Positions 33,926 through 44,117 are shown, numbered from the stretch's first letter. The stretch is 64,000 nucleotides of DNA from Thalassomonas actiniarum (GCF_000948975.2 NZ_CP059735.1:2542001-2606000); one strand, 5' to 3'. The notes: generated by a model from the letters alone, not told the origin. Translations and numbers: made by a program.

Positions 33926-35263
33926 ATGGAAACATTATTAGCGGATATTATCAAAAGCGTCTCGGATAGCCGGGGAGTGGATTTTTTTGCCGAGCTGACT
34001 TTACAGCTTGATAAGGTCATCGCTTCAGATCTCACCTTTATTGCCCGTATCGATCACAAGCAAGCAAGAGCAACGACTGTAGCTTTTGTTGACCAGGGTA
34101 AGTTAGTTGACAATATCAGTTATTCTTTAATCCATAGCCCTTGTGAGCAGGTGGAAGAAAATACCCTGTGTGTTTATCCTCAGGATGTCTGTCTGCAATT
34201 TCCCCAAGATGATTTTCTCATCCGGATAAAAGCCGTCGGTTATCTTGGCATGCCGTTAACCCTGGCGGATGGACGGGTTGTTGCCATAGTGGTCGCTATT
34301 TATTTCAAGCCGATAACTGAGCAAAAAAAAACTTTGTCGTTATTTAAAATTTTCTCCGGACGTATTTGCGCCGAGTTTGATGCGCTTGATCGGGAAGCAC
34401 AACTTTTGGAGTTGAATAAATCTTTGGTGGAAGTAAATGATGCCCTTGATGATAAAATTCGTCTGCGTTCGGCTGAGCTTGAATCTGCCTTAAATCAATT
34501 ACAAAAAGCCCATGCTCACAGGCTTGAAATGAATAAATTATCGGCTCTGGGGGACTTAATTTCCGGGATTGCCCATGAAATCAACGGTCCGATAGGAGTG
34601 GCTATTACAGCGGAAAGTCATTTAGCCGAGGTATTTAAGGATTTCACCGCTAAAGTCAATGGGAAAGGCCTGACCATTAAAGCCATGAAATATTTTATTG
34701 AGCAGCAATCGGCGAGCTTGCCCATGATTGCTAAAAACCTGGAGCGGGCGAGACAGATCCTGGAAAACTTTAAAAAAACCGCCACCGAACAGGTGAATAT
34801 CGAACCGGAAACTATTTCGCTGAATGAATATTATCAAAGAGTTATTTCAACCCTGATCCCTTTGCTTAAGCGTAAAAAAGCCAATATTGCTTTTACCGGC
34901 TGCGGGGATGATATGCTTACTACCTTACCCGGGTGTCATGCCCAGGTGTTGATGAACCTGGTCAGAAACAGTATTGAACATGGCTTTATTGCCGGGGGAG
35001 AGCATAACATTACCATTACCATAGAGAAGCAGGCGGGGATTTATATTGTCGATTACTTTGATAACGGTGTTGGTATGATACAAGGTAAGCAAGCAGAAAT
35101 ACTGCAACCGGTTGAGCGTTTTATCGGTGAGCAAACAGATATGGGCCTGGGATTATCGATTTGCCGCCGGCTGATTGTTGAAGAGCTTGGCGGCGAATGT
35201 GCCTTTATTCCCTGTGAGCAAGGGGTGCATTTTCAGTATCAGTTCTCATCAATGCCTGGTTGA
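33926..35263 (+). CDS. Soluble sensor histidine kinase, partner of the HD-GYP regulator
   Basis: The protein has 445 residues with no membrane segment. The N-terminal ~150 residues look like a GAF-type sensor (DLTFIARIDHKQARATTVAF; CVYPQDVC). A coiled coil (about 165-205) leads to the phosphorylation box SGIAHEINGPIGVAI (His217). The ATP-binding domain has the N box NLVRNSIEHG, G1 DYFDNGVGM and G2 GLGLSICRRL. The Cys residues in the N-terminal domain could bind a ligand, but that is speculation. The 9-bp gap to the upstream HD-GYP gene indicates a two-component operon. Confidence 0.92.
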   Translation: METLLADIIKSVSDSRGVDFFAELTLQLDKVIASDLTFIARIDHKQARATTVAFVDQGKLVDNISYSLIHSPCEQVEENTLCVYPQDVCLQFPQDDFLIRIKAVGYLGMPLTLADGRVVAIVVAIYFKPITEQKKTLSLFKIFSGRICAEFDALDREAQLLELNKSLVEVNDALDDKIRLRSAELESALNQLQKAHAHRLEMNKLSALGDLISGIAHEINGPIGVAITAESHLAEVFKDFTAKVNGKGLTIKAMKYFIEQQSASLPMIAKNLERARQILENFKKTATEQVNIEPETISLNEYYQRVISTLIPLLKRKKANIAFTGCGDDMLTTLPGCHAQVLMNLVRNSIEHGFIAGGEHNITITIEKQAGIYIVDYFDNGVGMIQGKQAEILQPVERFIGEQTDMGLGLSICRRLIVEELGGECAFIPCEQGVHFQYQFSSMPG

Positions 35264-35326
35264 AGCGGGACATGAGAGATGCCGCAGGGAAGAGGCCGTA
35301 TAGGGTTTTGATGGCTCTGAGCTTCT

Positions 35327-36541
35327 TTATAATTCTTCGTAAGCGTTTGACCAAATCACAGCCTTTTTAAAATACTCGGAAATTTGTTGGTAATTCAGGT
35401 TTATTTTTCTTGCTTCATTTTCCGTTTGATACCATTTTCCGTCCTCAAACAGGCGCACCATATTGATCAAAGTTCCTAAAGGGCTATCGCTGCTTTCTTT
35501 TAACGCCAGGGCTATATCTTCGCTGATTGATAAGGTATTGAGGATATACTCCATAGGTTGGTCCAGTATCGCATCTAATAATGAAAATAATCCCACCAGA
35601 AAAGCCGGTTCGGACATGGCCGGGAAGGCTTCTTGTGCCGATATTTCGCAAAATTTGGCGCGGATAATCGCCATGCGGATCAGCTCTTTGGGTTTATTTT
35701 CAGCCAGCATTGCCGTGGTTAGCAGGGCTATAAACTTGCGGGTTTTTTCATCTCCCAGGTAAACCAGTGCTTGTTTAATGGAGTTAATTTCCTGGGTAAT
35801 GGGAATAAAACCTGAGTTGATAAAACGCAATAACTTATAGGATAAGCCGACATCGTGTTCAAAATAATGGGAAAGGGCATTGACATTTAAAGGGGTTTTT
35901 AATGCTTCCTGGTAAAGTTGAAGTAAAATCAGTTGATTGCCTTCAACATCACGCTTCTCCCGCATTTCAGGCTTACAGAAGAAGTAGCCCTGGAAAAATG
36001 ATATGCCCATTTCTTTGGCCTGATCAAATTCTTCCTGATTTTCTACCTTTTCCGCCAGTAATTTTATATTTTTACGCTTTTTCAGCGCCTGGACTAGAGG
36101 GGCGACCTTAGGTAGCGGGGTTTGTAACAGATCAAATTTTACCATTTTGATCAGGTTGAAAAAGCGTGACCATTCGGGTTTATAAATAAAGTCATCCAAT
36201 GCCAGGTGATATCCCTGATGGAAAAGCTGACGGCACATCTGATAGACATCATCTGTAGGTTCCACTGTTTCCAGGATTTCTACCATCACCTGCTTTTTTG
36301 GTAATAACAGCGGCAGCTCTTTAAGCAGGGATTCCTGACAAAAGTTGATCAACGCGGGTTTGCCGTTGGTTATCGGCATTAAACCGTCATTGAGGTGGGT
36401 GCGCATGATGAGTTTTGATGTTGCTTCATGGGGGTCGACATCGGGAAAAAAGTTTTCGGCGCCATCGCGAAACAGTAATTCATACGCCACTACATTTTGT
36501 TTACGATTTAAAATCGGCTGTCGTGCAGTATAGACTTTCAT
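35327..36541 (-). CDS. EAL-HDOD (YuxH-type) signalling protein
   Basis: The protein has 404 residues. An N-terminal EAL-like domain opens ARQPILNRKQNVVAYELLFR. The catalytic EAL is replaced by YELLFR and the loop reads LALDDF, so c-di-GMP hydrolysis is doubtful. KLLAEKVENQEEFDQAKEMG and GYFFCKPE follow. A C-terminal HDOD domain (about 205-395) includes HDVGLSYKLLRFINSGF and SIKQALVYLG. Such YuxH-like proteins are c-di-GMP-associated adaptors of uncertain function. It is convergent with the histidine kinase gene. Confidence 0.9.
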   Translation of the reverse strand: MKVYTARQPILNRKQNVVAYELLFRDGAENFFPDVDPHEATSKLIMRTHLNDGLMPITNGKPALINFCQESLLKELPLLLPKKQVMVEILETVEPTDDVYQMCRQLFHQGYHLALDDFIYKPEWSRFFNLIKMVKFDLLQTPLPKVAPLVQALKKRKNIKLLAEKVENQEEFDQAKEMGISFFQGYFFCKPEMREKRDVEGNQLILLQLYQEALKTPLNVNALSHYFEHDVGLSYKLLRFINSGFIPITQEINSIKQALVYLGDEKTRKFIALLTTAMLAENKPKELIRMAIIRAKFCEISAQEAFPAMSEPAFLVGLFSLLDAILDQPMEYILNTLSISEDIALALKESSDSPLGTLINMVRLFEDGKWYQTENEARKINLNYQQISEYFKKAVIWSNAYEEL

Positions 36542-36711
36542 GTCGTATTTTTATCCATAAACCCGAGTGCGATTAAATCACACTAAGGTGTTCAATAAAA
36601 AGGAAAACCAGCATGCTGTTGTAAGCATAGCCTAATCTGCAATTTTATCATGGCAAAACAGCCTTATAGCGCGAAACAAGCGGGGCAGACCTGTAAAAGC
36701 TTGTCGGGAGC

Positions 36712-37305
36712 TCAGGAGCGGGATAATTTGTCGACGCTGGCGGTACAGGCTTGCAGGAAAGTTTCGGTAAAATACTGTACTTCTGGCATTTCTTGTTGTA
36801 ATTGTGCAAGTTTTGTCCCCAGGCGCTGTTTAACGTGCTCAAACTCGGGGTTGTGGTGGTTGATTTCATCCAGCGCTTTGATATAAGCCACCAGAATATC
36901 TGCAGCTTTGACAATGGCTTTGTATTCTTCATTGACATTATCCTGCACTATAATATCGTCAAAGAGATCCTGAAACTCCTGTGGCAGGGATGCCAGACAT
37001 TCCTGCTCCGCCAGGTACTCTATTTTTTTAAATTCCCGGGCAATTTCGGCATTGGCATATTTGGTAGGGTTGACGATATCACCGTAACGGGTTTCGCTGG
37101 CTTCATGATATAAGGCACAGGTGGCGACCCTGTCGGCATTGACCTGACCGTCAAATTTTTTGTTTTTGATCACCGCCAGTAAATGGGCGACGATCGCCAC
37201 CTGATGGGAGTGCTCGGCGATATTTTCCGGCTTGACACAAAACATTAAAGACCAGCGTTTGATCAGCGGCATACGAAACATCCAGGCGAGAAAGGTACTT
37301 TGCAT
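36712..37305 (-). CDS. yfbR: 5'-deoxynucleotidase (HD domain), YfbR
   Basis: The protein has 197 residues and aligns by eye with E. coli YfbR (199): RMPLIKRWSLM, ENIAEHSHQVAIVAHLLAVI, then GQVNADRVATCALYHEASE and VKAADILVAYIKALDEI. YfbR dephosphorylates deoxyribonucleoside 5'-monophosphates. Metal ligands His32, His67 and Asp136 are present, but the Asp of the HD pair is Glu68 (YHEASE instead of YHDASE). This was checked in the DNA as CAT GAA. Activity may be retained with Glu or altered. Confidence 0.88.
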   Translation of the reverse strand: MQSTFLAWMFRMPLIKRWSLMFCVKPENIAEHSHQVAIVAHLLAVIKNKKFDGQVNADRVATCALYHEASETRYGDIVNPTKYANAEIAREFKKIEYLAEQECLASLPQEFQDLFDDIIVQDNVNEEYKAIVKAADILVAYIKALDEINHHNPEFEHVKQRLGTKLAQLQQEMPEVQYFTETFLQACTASVDKLSRS

Positions 37306-37546
37306 ATTGACTTCTTTATGGCTAATAGGTTGATAAGGTTCCCAGTTGTATCATGGCAGCCGGCTATTCGTCTATAAGGGAAAATATTTCGGACAGAGCA
37401 ATGTGGCAATAGCTGATATTTTGCTGTTAAGGCAAGGCAGCAAACCCCTTGTGTCTAAGGCAATATTTTCTGGCCATAGGAGATTAACAGCAAAGTTCAA
37501 TGCCTTTGGTATATAGTTAATCAAGGAGGACATCATTATTTTTCGC

Positions 37547-38866
37547 TTGAAACCGGCAATAAAATTTATCGCGGCGATGCTGCTTTTATTATCTTGCCTG
37601 AGCATAACAGGCTTGTTGCTTTTGCTGCAATCGACCCCGAAAGTTGCGCAAGTGAATGTGATTGACAGTCAGCAGGCCGTCAAAACCCGGCAATTACTGC
37701 TACGCAGTTATCAGCAAGTGAAGGGAGAAAAAAAGTTAGCGTTTTTTTCTGTTAGCCGTGAGGAGCTTCCCGGGATCAGTGCTTTACTGCACCGGCTATA
37801 CCCTCAGCTATTCACTGACTTTTCCTTATCTGAAACCGCTTTATCTGTGGCGGCGACCCTTGAACTGCCTTTTCCCGGTCCCTTGAAATATCTTAATTTC
37901 GACATCGGGCTACAGCCATCGGAAAAAGGGCTCAAGCTGACATCGGCAAGCCTGGGAGCATTCACTTTCCCTGCAAGCTGGTTGCTTAACATAGTGCAGT
38001 GGCGGATAAATGAAATGCTCGGTGATAATGTCGTCGCAGATTTGTTTGCCCGGGTTGGCGAAGTAAAGGTAAGTCGTAACCGGTTTTATTTATATTATTC
38101 CCTGGCGGGCAATTTTCCCCGTTGGCAGCAATTGGCACAGACGGAGCTGGTGCGCGTTAAATTGCACCTGATGACCGATGTTAATTTTGCTCTGATCCGG
38201 CAATACCATGCGGCGCTACTTTCCTATGTGGAAAAGCATTTAAGGCAACGGCGACTGAGCCGGTTTGTCGGGCATATGTTTACCCTGGCGAAAGAAAACA
38301 GCAAAAAGCCAGAGTCAAAGGGAAGTGTCGCTGAAAACCGAGCCGCGATACTGGCCTTAGTATTATATTTGGGACCAGATAAATTCAGTACTTTATTTGA
38401 GCGCGAACTGGCACTGTCGGCGACACAGTTTTTAAAGCGGGGACAGCTAAGAGCCAGCTTGCTGCTGCATAACCGTGTTGATTTACAAAAACATTTTGTT
38501 TATTCAATGGCACTGCAATTATTGATTAACAGTTACACCAGCAATGCCATTGGGGAAGTTAAAGAGTTGCTTGATGCCGGCTCAGGCAGTGGTTTTAGCT
38601 TTGTCGATTTACTGGCGGATAAAGCCGGCACCCGGCTGGCTATGCTTGCCACCCTATCGGAGGTGTCGGCAAGCAAAGTCCAGAGCTTGCTGGCCGGGCC
38701 CCTGGATGATTTAGATATTATGCCTTTTCCGCTGGGCTTACCCGAAGATTTGCACAGCCCGCTCTTTAAGAGGCGCTACCGGGATGTCAATTCTGCCGAC
38801 TATCGACAAATGCTTCAGCGTATCGAATCTTTGCTCGCGCTGATCGCCGTTTATCGGGTTCACTAA
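37547..38866 (+). CDS. Conserved hypothetical protein with N-terminal membrane anchor
   Basis: I do not recognise this family. The protein has 439 residues. An N-terminal hydrophobic segment (FIAAMLLLLSCLSITGLLLL) suggests a membrane anchor or uncleaved signal, with the rest in the periplasm. The mature part has a mixed domain (PGPLKYLNFDIGLQPSEKGL) and a helical region (about 215-330) that includes YLGPDKFSTLFERELALSA. There is no ATG at the start. The first common codon is TTG 37547, while a strong AAGGAGGA at 37523-37530 is better spaced for an in-frame ATT at 37538. Its stop lies 9 bp from the convergent TPR gene. Confidence 0.7.
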   Translation: MKPAIKFIAAMLLLLSCLSITGLLLLLQSTPKVAQVNVIDSQQAVKTRQLLLRSYQQVKGEKKLAFFSVSREELPGISALLHRLYPQLFTDFSLSETALSVAATLELPFPGPLKYLNFDIGLQPSEKGLKLTSASLGAFTFPASWLLNIVQWRINEMLGDNVVADLFARVGEVKVSRNRFYLYYSLAGNFPRWQQLAQTELVRVKLHLMTDVNFALIRQYHAALLSYVEKHLRQRRLSRFVGHMFTLAKENSKKPESKGSVAENRAAILALVLYLGPDKFSTLFERELALSATQFLKRGQLRASLLLHNRVDLQKHFVYSMALQLLINSYTSNAIGEVKELLDAGSGSGFSFVDLLADKAGTRLAMLATLSEVSASKVQSLLAGPLDDLDIMPFPLGLPEDLHSPLFKRRYRDVNSADYRQMLQRIESLLALIAVYRVH

Positions 38867-38875
38867 ATTGCAGTA

Positions 38876-40936
38876 TTAACTGCTAAAGCTTACTAAACCG
38901 CGTTTATGGGCATCGTGTATGCGCCAGTAGAGTTTCTCTTTTGCCTGGCTGGTAAATATCATTGACAAGGCATTGGTTTGTAGCTTGATTTCTCCCCAGC
39001 TAACCCCCTGTTGCCATGGCAACTCGGCATTGGCTTTATGTACCAACTCCTCAATAAAAACCAGTAAATTATCAGATATTTTTTGTGGCAGATCGCTAAA
39101 GGGCAACCATACCAGCTGGAAGCCGGCATCATCATCCGGGTTTTGCCGCTGATTGATCAGATCAAGATCGTGCCTGGGCCTGGAAGCACAGATCATCCAA
39201 AGGTTTTGCTGGTGGGAAATCGACTCCTCCGGGGTGAAGGTGGTCAGCAGTTGCTGTTGCCAGTGCTGGATGTTTTGGCCGGTAAAATAGCGGTTTTCTG
39301 CTTGTTTCATCAGCTCATTAAGTTTGGGGAAAGCGATTAATAATCCGCCGTTGGTGTTTTGTGCTTTGAGCTGTTCGCTGGCATTATACTTGATCAGTTG
39401 CGAAAAATAGCGCCAGGAGATGTCTTTGTGTTTATTGACCTGCTTAAAACGTTTTTTAATGTTTCGATACTTGTATACCAGGCAACAAAGTACGCTCAGG
39501 CATAAAGCTAAAAAGCTTGCCAGGGCGTATTGCCAGTTTTGCAGTTTGAGAATGGTTTTATCACTTTTTTGCTCTTTTGCTGTTAAGTCAGCGACTTTTT
39601 CTTTAAGCGATTTAACTTCAATCACAGAATTGAGAGAGGCTAGGGCGCTTTTATTGGTTTCTTCTGTTTTGTTTTGCTGAGCCGTCAGTAAAATTTGTTG
39701 GTGCTCGAAAGCCTGTTCAAACTCCTGTAAGCTGACCAGGATGGTGACTAGGTGTTTTCTGGCTTCATTGATCAGGGCCGGATAAGGCGTAAAGCGGCTG
39801 TCATTGAGCATGGTTTCGATGCGGGCAATGGCCAGTTGTGGCTGGTTTTGTGCCAATTCGATTTGTGAAAAGCTGATATGGCTAAGGCCAAGGTAAAAAT
39901 TACTCTGGGCAGATTCCAGGATAACTTCAGCCGCTTTGAGGTACTTGATGGCGTTATCATAGTCGGTGGCGGCAAAATAAGCGGTACCGATCAAATATTG
40001 GATATGGCCTATGCTGTAGGGATCATTGGTTTTTTTGGCAATACTTAAGGCATTAAGCAGGTGCAGTAGCGCCATATCGACATCTTTGCCGAGGTTAAGG
40101 TAAATACTGCCGAGTACCCGCAACGATTTTACCTGCATCCTATAGCGGCTGGTTTGATGATAAAGTTCAACCGACTTTTTCGCATGTTTGAGGCTGTCGC
40201 TGTAAATCTCCTGTTCATTGAAGATCATGGCAAGGCGCAATTCGATAGAAGCAACCCGCTCAATATCGGTATTGTCATCGGTGAGCTCCAGGGCCGCCAT
40301 ATACTGCTTGTAGGCTTTTTGTAATTTATCCTGCTGGAAATATATCCGCCCGGAAATAATTAAGGCATGAATAAGTTCATTTTTATCTTCCAGGGTCGTT
40401 GCCAGTACTATTGCCTGATCGACATAGTTTTCTGCCTGTGGCAGGTTACTCTTCTGGTTATAGGCCTGGGCCAGGGCGGTAAGAATATTAAAATGCAACT
40501 CAATGCTCTTGGGATGTCGGCTGGAGGTGATGATGTCACTGGCCTGATGCAGGTCAAGCAGGGCAGTATCGGTATCGCGAAATAAAATACCGTATATTTT
40601 CGCCCTCAGCAGCAGGCTTTTTGCCTGGTGATAACCTTCAAGAGAAGATGGCAAATTAATCGCGGCAGAAATGGTATCCAGTGCCTGTGCCTTATTATTG
40701 GCTTTGTAATAGGCATAAGCTAAATTATGTAGGGCGAGATATTTTTCGTTCGGTGTCAGGCGTTTGTCAAGGAGCTGCTGCGCTATGTCATTGATACTTG
40801 CCTGTGGCTGCTCTTTAATCTCTTGATATTGGTAGTCCTTGACAAAGTCCAGAATATTTTGCTCTGCATATCCATAAGCGTGACAGGTAAGAAAAAGCAG
40901 GGTTATTTTTATCAGATTAATAAAGCTGTTATTCAT
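38876..40936 (-). CDS. TPR-repeat membrane protein of unknown function
   Basis: From ATG 40936 the protein has 686 residues. A signal peptide (LIKITLLFLTCHAYGYA) precedes about ten tetratricopeptide-like helical pairs (residues about 50-420). After these come a coiled coil and one membrane helix (WQYALASFLALCLSVLCCLVY, about 465-485). The cytoplasmic C-terminal ~190 residues (NGGLLIAFPKLNELMKQAEN) match no output domain I know, and GGDEF and kinase motifs are absent. The layout copies TPR-sensor diguanylate cyclases such as the one at 48580-50337, but with a different output module. The alternative start at 40945 adds three residues. Confidence 0.8.
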   Translation of the reverse strand: MNNSFINLIKITLLFLTCHAYGYAEQNILDFVKDYQYQEIKEQPQASINDIAQQLLDKRLTPNEKYLALHNLAYAYYKANNKAQALDTISAAINLPSSLEGYHQAKSLLLRAKIYGILFRDTDTALLDLHQASDIITSSRHPKSIELHFNILTALAQAYNQKSNLPQAENYVDQAIVLATTLEDKNELIHALIISGRIYFQQDKLQKAYKQYMAALELTDDNTDIERVASIELRLAMIFNEQEIYSDSLKHAKKSVELYHQTSRYRMQVKSLRVLGSIYLNLGKDVDMALLHLLNALSIAKKTNDPYSIGHIQYLIGTAYFAATDYDNAIKYLKAAEVILESAQSNFYLGLSHISFSQIELAQNQPQLAIARIETMLNDSRFTPYPALINEARKHLVTILVSLQEFEQAFEHQQILLTAQQNKTEETNKSALASLNSVIEVKSLKEKVADLTAKEQKSDKTILKLQNWQYALASFLALCLSVLCCLVYKYRNIKKRFKQVNKHKDISWRYFSQLIKYNASEQLKAQNTNGGLLIAFPKLNELMKQAENRYFTGQNIQHWQQQLLTTFTPEESISHQQNLWMICASRPRHDLDLINQRQNPDDDAGFQLVWLPFSDLPQKISDNLLVFIEELVHKANAELPWQQGVSWGEIKLQTNALSMIFTSQAKEKLYWRIHDAHKRGLVSFSS

Positions 40937-40969
40937 GGGGCGCATTCAATTGCTTAAATTTATGGGTGG

Positions 40970-41016
40970 CAGGCGCCGGTCATCTCCGGTGCCTGGTGGC
41001 CGGGGCAGGGCCCCGG
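40970..41016 (-). terminator. Two hairpins downstream of proS
   Basis: CAGGCGCCGG (40970-40979) pairs with CCGGTGCCTG (40986-40995), and CCGGGGC with GCCCCGG at 41000-41016. Both lie between the proS stop and the TPR gene start on the minus strand. Neither has a T tract, so they are candidate termination or processing hairpins only. Confidence 0.4.
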
Positions 41017-41029
41017 TGTTTGTTAACCT

Positions 41030-42745
41030 TTATTGCGGGTTAAATAATGATAAAACCTCATTAATGGCGAGCAGGGATTTCTCGCCCGTGATACGGTTTT
41101 TCACTTCGATTTGCTGGTTATCCAGATTACGTTCACCGATAACTAACAATAACGGCGTGCCGATTAATTCATGATCGGCAAACATCACACCCGGACGTTC
41201 TTTGCGGTCGTCAAATAGCACCTCAATGCCCGCCTGCTGCAATTGCTGGTATAAGGCTTCTGCGGTTTCCTTTACCCGGGCAGATTTAGCCATATTCATC
41301 GGTACGATTGCCGCCTGGAAAGGGGCAATGGCTGCAGGCCACTTGATGCCGTATTTATCATGGTTTTGCTCGATTGCCGCCGCCACGATGCGTGATACAC
41401 CGATACCGTAACAGCCCATGGTCAGGGTCTGGTGTTTGCCTGATTCCGTCAATACGCCGCAGTTCATGGCATCGGCATATTTTTTTCCTAACTGGAAGAT
41501 ATGACCGACTTCAATACCGCGTTTGATGATGATATTACCCTGGCCGCATGGGCTCGGATCGCCTTCGACCACGTTGCGGATATCTTCAACGTTATAATTT
41601 TTGGCGTCACGATCCCAGTTTGCCCCGGTAAAATGGTAACCGTCTTCGTTGGCGCCACAGACAAAATCGCTCAGGTGCGCTGCGCTGCGATCAATAATGA
41701 CTGCTAAAGGCAGGTTTACCGGGCCGATAGAGCCAGTGGCGCAGTTGATTGCCGCCTGGATTTGCTCTTCGCTGGCAAAAGTCAGCGGTGCCGCGACCTG
41801 GTCAAGTTTTTCCGCTTTGATTTCATTTAACTGGTGATCGCCCCTAAGTACCAGGGCCACAACCGCCTGCTGACCGTTTTCATCTTCCGGTGCCAGCACC
41901 ATCAGGGTTTTTACCGTCGTTTTCGCGTCAACCTTTAAAAAGGCTGCCACTTCTTCGATGGATTTGACCCCGGGGGTGGCCACTTTGGCTAGTGCTTGTG
42001 TGGCTTCCCCTCTTGGTCCTGCCGGCGCAAGGGCTTCTGCTTTTTCGATATTGGCGGCAAAGTCGCTGTTGTCGCTAAAGGCAATATCGTCTTCACCGGA
42101 CTCGGCCAAGACATGGAATTCATGGGAAGCATCACCACCAATAGAGCCGGTGTCGGCGATCACAGGACGGTAGTCCAGGCCTAAACGTTCAAAGATGCGG
42201 CAATAGGCATCAAACATTTTCTGATAGGTTTGCTCCAGGCATTCCTGCTCTAAATGGAAAGAGTAGGCGTCTTTCATTAAAAATTCACGGCCGCGCATAA
42301 CCCCGAAACGCGGGCGTATTTCATCGCGGAATTTGGTTTGCACCTGGAAGATATTAAGCGGCAGCTGCTTATAGCTGCTGATCTCATTGCTGACCAGTTT
42401 AGTGATCACTTCTTCGTGGGTTGGTCCCAAGACAAAAGGGCGCTGGTGGCGGTCATTGATGCGCAGCAGTTCCGGGCCGTATTCGTCCCAGCGACCGGAC
42501 TCTTCCCATAAATCAGCAGGTTGTACTACCGGCATCAGGGCTTCGATGGCGCCGGCGCGCTCCATTTCTTCACGGACGATTTTTTCCACTTTTCTCAGTA
42601 CTTTCAGGCCTGTCGGCAACCAGGTATATAAACCCGAGGCCAGGTTGCGTACTAATCCGGCACGTAACATTAATTGATGACTGATCACCTCGGCATTAGC
42701 CGGGGTTTCTTTTAAAGTAGCGAGTAAATATTGACTGGTACGCAT
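41030..42745 (-). CDS. proS: Prolyl-tRNA synthetase
   Basis: The protein has 571 residues, the length of bacterial-type ProRS that carries an editing insertion. Class II motifs are visible: motif 1 around [21 protein letters not shown] (residues about 42-62), motif 2 [20 protein letters not shown] and motif 3 [17 protein letters not shown]. The insertion domain (about 225-390) lies between and includes [16 protein letters not shown]. The C-terminal anticodon-binding domain ends [17 protein letters not shown]. It charges tRNA-Pro in the cytoplasm. The gene stands alone with its own spacer on each side. Confidence 0.98.
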   Translation of the reverse strand: MRTSQYLLATLKETPANAEVISHQLMLRAGLVRNLASGLYTWLPTGLKVLRKVEKIVREEMERAGAIEALMPVVQPADLWEESGRWDEYGPELLRINDRHQRPFVLGPTHEEVITKLVSNEISSYKQLPLNIFQVQTKFRDEIRPRFGVMRGREFLMKDAYSFHLEQECLEQTYQKMFDAYCRIFERLGLDYRPVIADTGSIGGDASHEFHVLAESGEDDIAFSDNSDFAANIEKAEALAPAGPRGEATQALAKVATPGVKSIEEVAAFLKVDAKTTVKTLMVLAPEDENGQQAVVALVLRGDHQLNEIKAEKLDQVAAPLTFASEEQIQAAINCATGSIGPVNLPLAVIIDRSAAHLSDFVCGANEDGYHFTGANWDRDAKNYNVEDIRNVVEGDPSPCGQGNIIIKRGIEVGHIFQLGKKYADAMNCGVLTESGKHQTLTMGCYGIGVSRIVAAAIEQNHDKYGIKWPAAIAPFQAAIVPMNMAKSARVKETAEALYQQLQQAGIEVLFDDRKERPGVMFADHELIGTPLLLVIGERNLDNQQIEVKNRITGEKSLLAINEVLSLFNPQ

Positions 42746-42950
42746 TGAGAAAGTGTTCCGTAAAAAGCGTGGCTGTAAAAAATTGGCCCTATTCTATCAG
42801 GGCGCTTGCTCTGGCAAAAGCGCTAAATGTTGGCTTTTAGTGATAAAATTCACAATTTCTGCCAATAAATATTGCTTTTTGACGAAAATTCACTATTTCT
42901 TGAGGCCATTGCCGTAATACAGAGCGGTATCGGGCGATGCTAAGCCCTGG

Positions 42951-43868
42951 TTATGCGCCGCTTTCATAAGCGCTCATTTCTTCCTTAAGCCAGTTGATAA
43001 AAACGGCCAGGCGTTGCTTCTTCGCGGAATTTTCATCATAAACCAGGTATCTGGGGACTGTGTTCGGGTGTTTGATGTCAAAAGGTATAACCAATTGTCC
43101 TGTTTTGACATACTGGCTAAAAAGGGATTTGCTGGATAAGGTAATACCATGGCCGCTGAGTACTGCACTTAAGGCCAGGTCGGTAGAAGTGACTTCCGTC
43201 CACATACTGTGTTGCTGGTAGTTTTCAATACCGGCTTCATCGAACCAGATTTGCCAGTCGTTGAGGCGGGCATTGCGTAAATTAACCAGCCAGCACTTTA
43301 AAATATCCTGGGGTTTTTCCAGGTGCATTTCAGCGGCCAGGGAAGGGGTACAAACCGGGTAGACCTCTTCCTGCCCGAAGGCTTCGCAATGAAGACCGGC
43401 CTGGGTCTGTTGCCTGGCCCCGGCGCCAAAACGTATTGCCAGGTCGATATGGCTGTGCCGCAGGTCTTCGATATGATTGGAACCGGCGATTTTAATACTC
43501 ACTTCGGGGTGCTTGACGGAAAAGCGGTACAGTCTGGGCATGAGCCACAGAGAGGCAAAAGACTGGGTCGAGGTGATGGTCAGGCTGCCCGCGAGGGCTT
43601 CACCCTGTATGCTGTTTAATGCCTGGATCAGGGTGGCAAAGGCTTCGTGGCTGGCCTGATAAAGGGTTTCACCGCCAGGGGTTAATTCCATTGCTCGCTT
43701 ATGACGCATAAATAACTTGACGCCAAGTGCCTGCTCCAACTGACGCATTTGCTGGCTGATGGCCGCCTGGGAAATAAAGAGCTCCTCTGCGGCCTTACTG
43801 TAGCTGTTATGGCGGGCGGCGCTTTCAAAACCGCGTAAGAGACTTAAGTGCTTTAATCTTTTATCCAT
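42951..43868 (-). CDS. LysR-type regulator, GcvA-like
   Basis: The protein has 305 residues. The helix-turn-helix region is HNSYSKAAEELFISQAAISQ, then MRQLEQALGVKLFMRHKRAM. The effector domain has the GcvA-branch wording (TITSTQSFASLWLMPRLYRF; HIDLAIRFGAG). GcvA-like proteins regulate glycine cleavage, beta-lactamases or other genes, so orthology is not claimed. It is divergent from a 51-residue cysteine-containing protein and an M20 dipeptidase, which are its most likely targets. Confidence 0.9.
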   Translation of the reverse strand: MDKRLKHLSLLRGFESAARHNSYSKAAEELFISQAAISQQMRQLEQALGVKLFMRHKRAMELTPGGETLYQASHEAFATLIQALNSIQGEALAGSLTITSTQSFASLWLMPRLYRFSVKHPEVSIKIAGSNHIEDLRHSHIDLAIRFGAGARQQTQAGLHCEAFGQEEVYPVCTPSLAAEMHLEKPQDILKCWLVNLRNARLNDWQIWFDEAGIENYQQHSMWTEVTSTDLALSAVLSGHGITLSSKSLFSQYVKTGQLVIPFDIKHPNTVPRYLVYDENSAKKQRLAVFINWLKEEMSAYESGA

Positions 43869-43961
43869 AAGCTGTACTTATATTACCTGTTTGGAACTAT
43901 TGTTGGTTTATCGAACCGGCCTTTTGTAGACTGGCCATGTTTTCACAATGAGGATACCCGG

Positions 43962-44117
43962 ATGAAAGTGAATAAATCAAGTAATAACTGCTCATGCCCT
44001 ATAGAGGGTAATAAGCTTTGTCCTGATAATACCAGGGGAACAAATCATGATTACCAGCGCTGGCTTGCTAAAGTTGCTGATAAGTTAGGCTTATGTTGTG
44101 TCGGTTTGTATAAATAG
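43962..44117 (+). CDS. Small cysteine-containing protein (51 residues)
   Basis: A short frame from ATG 43962 (AGGA seven bases upstream) to TAG 44115-44117 encodes 51 residues. It holds five cysteines (NNCSCPIEGNKLCPDN and GLCCVGLYK) around a helix-like middle (YQRWLAKVADKLGL). Codon use and the clean ribosome site suggest a real gene, though I recognise no family. It is divergent from the GcvA-like regulator with a 93-bp spacer and precedes the M20 dipeptidase. The cysteines could bind a metal or form disulfides; no export signal is visible. Confidence 0.6.
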   Translation: MKVNKSSNNCSCPIEGNKLCPDNTRGTNHDYQRWLAKVADKLGLCCVGLYK

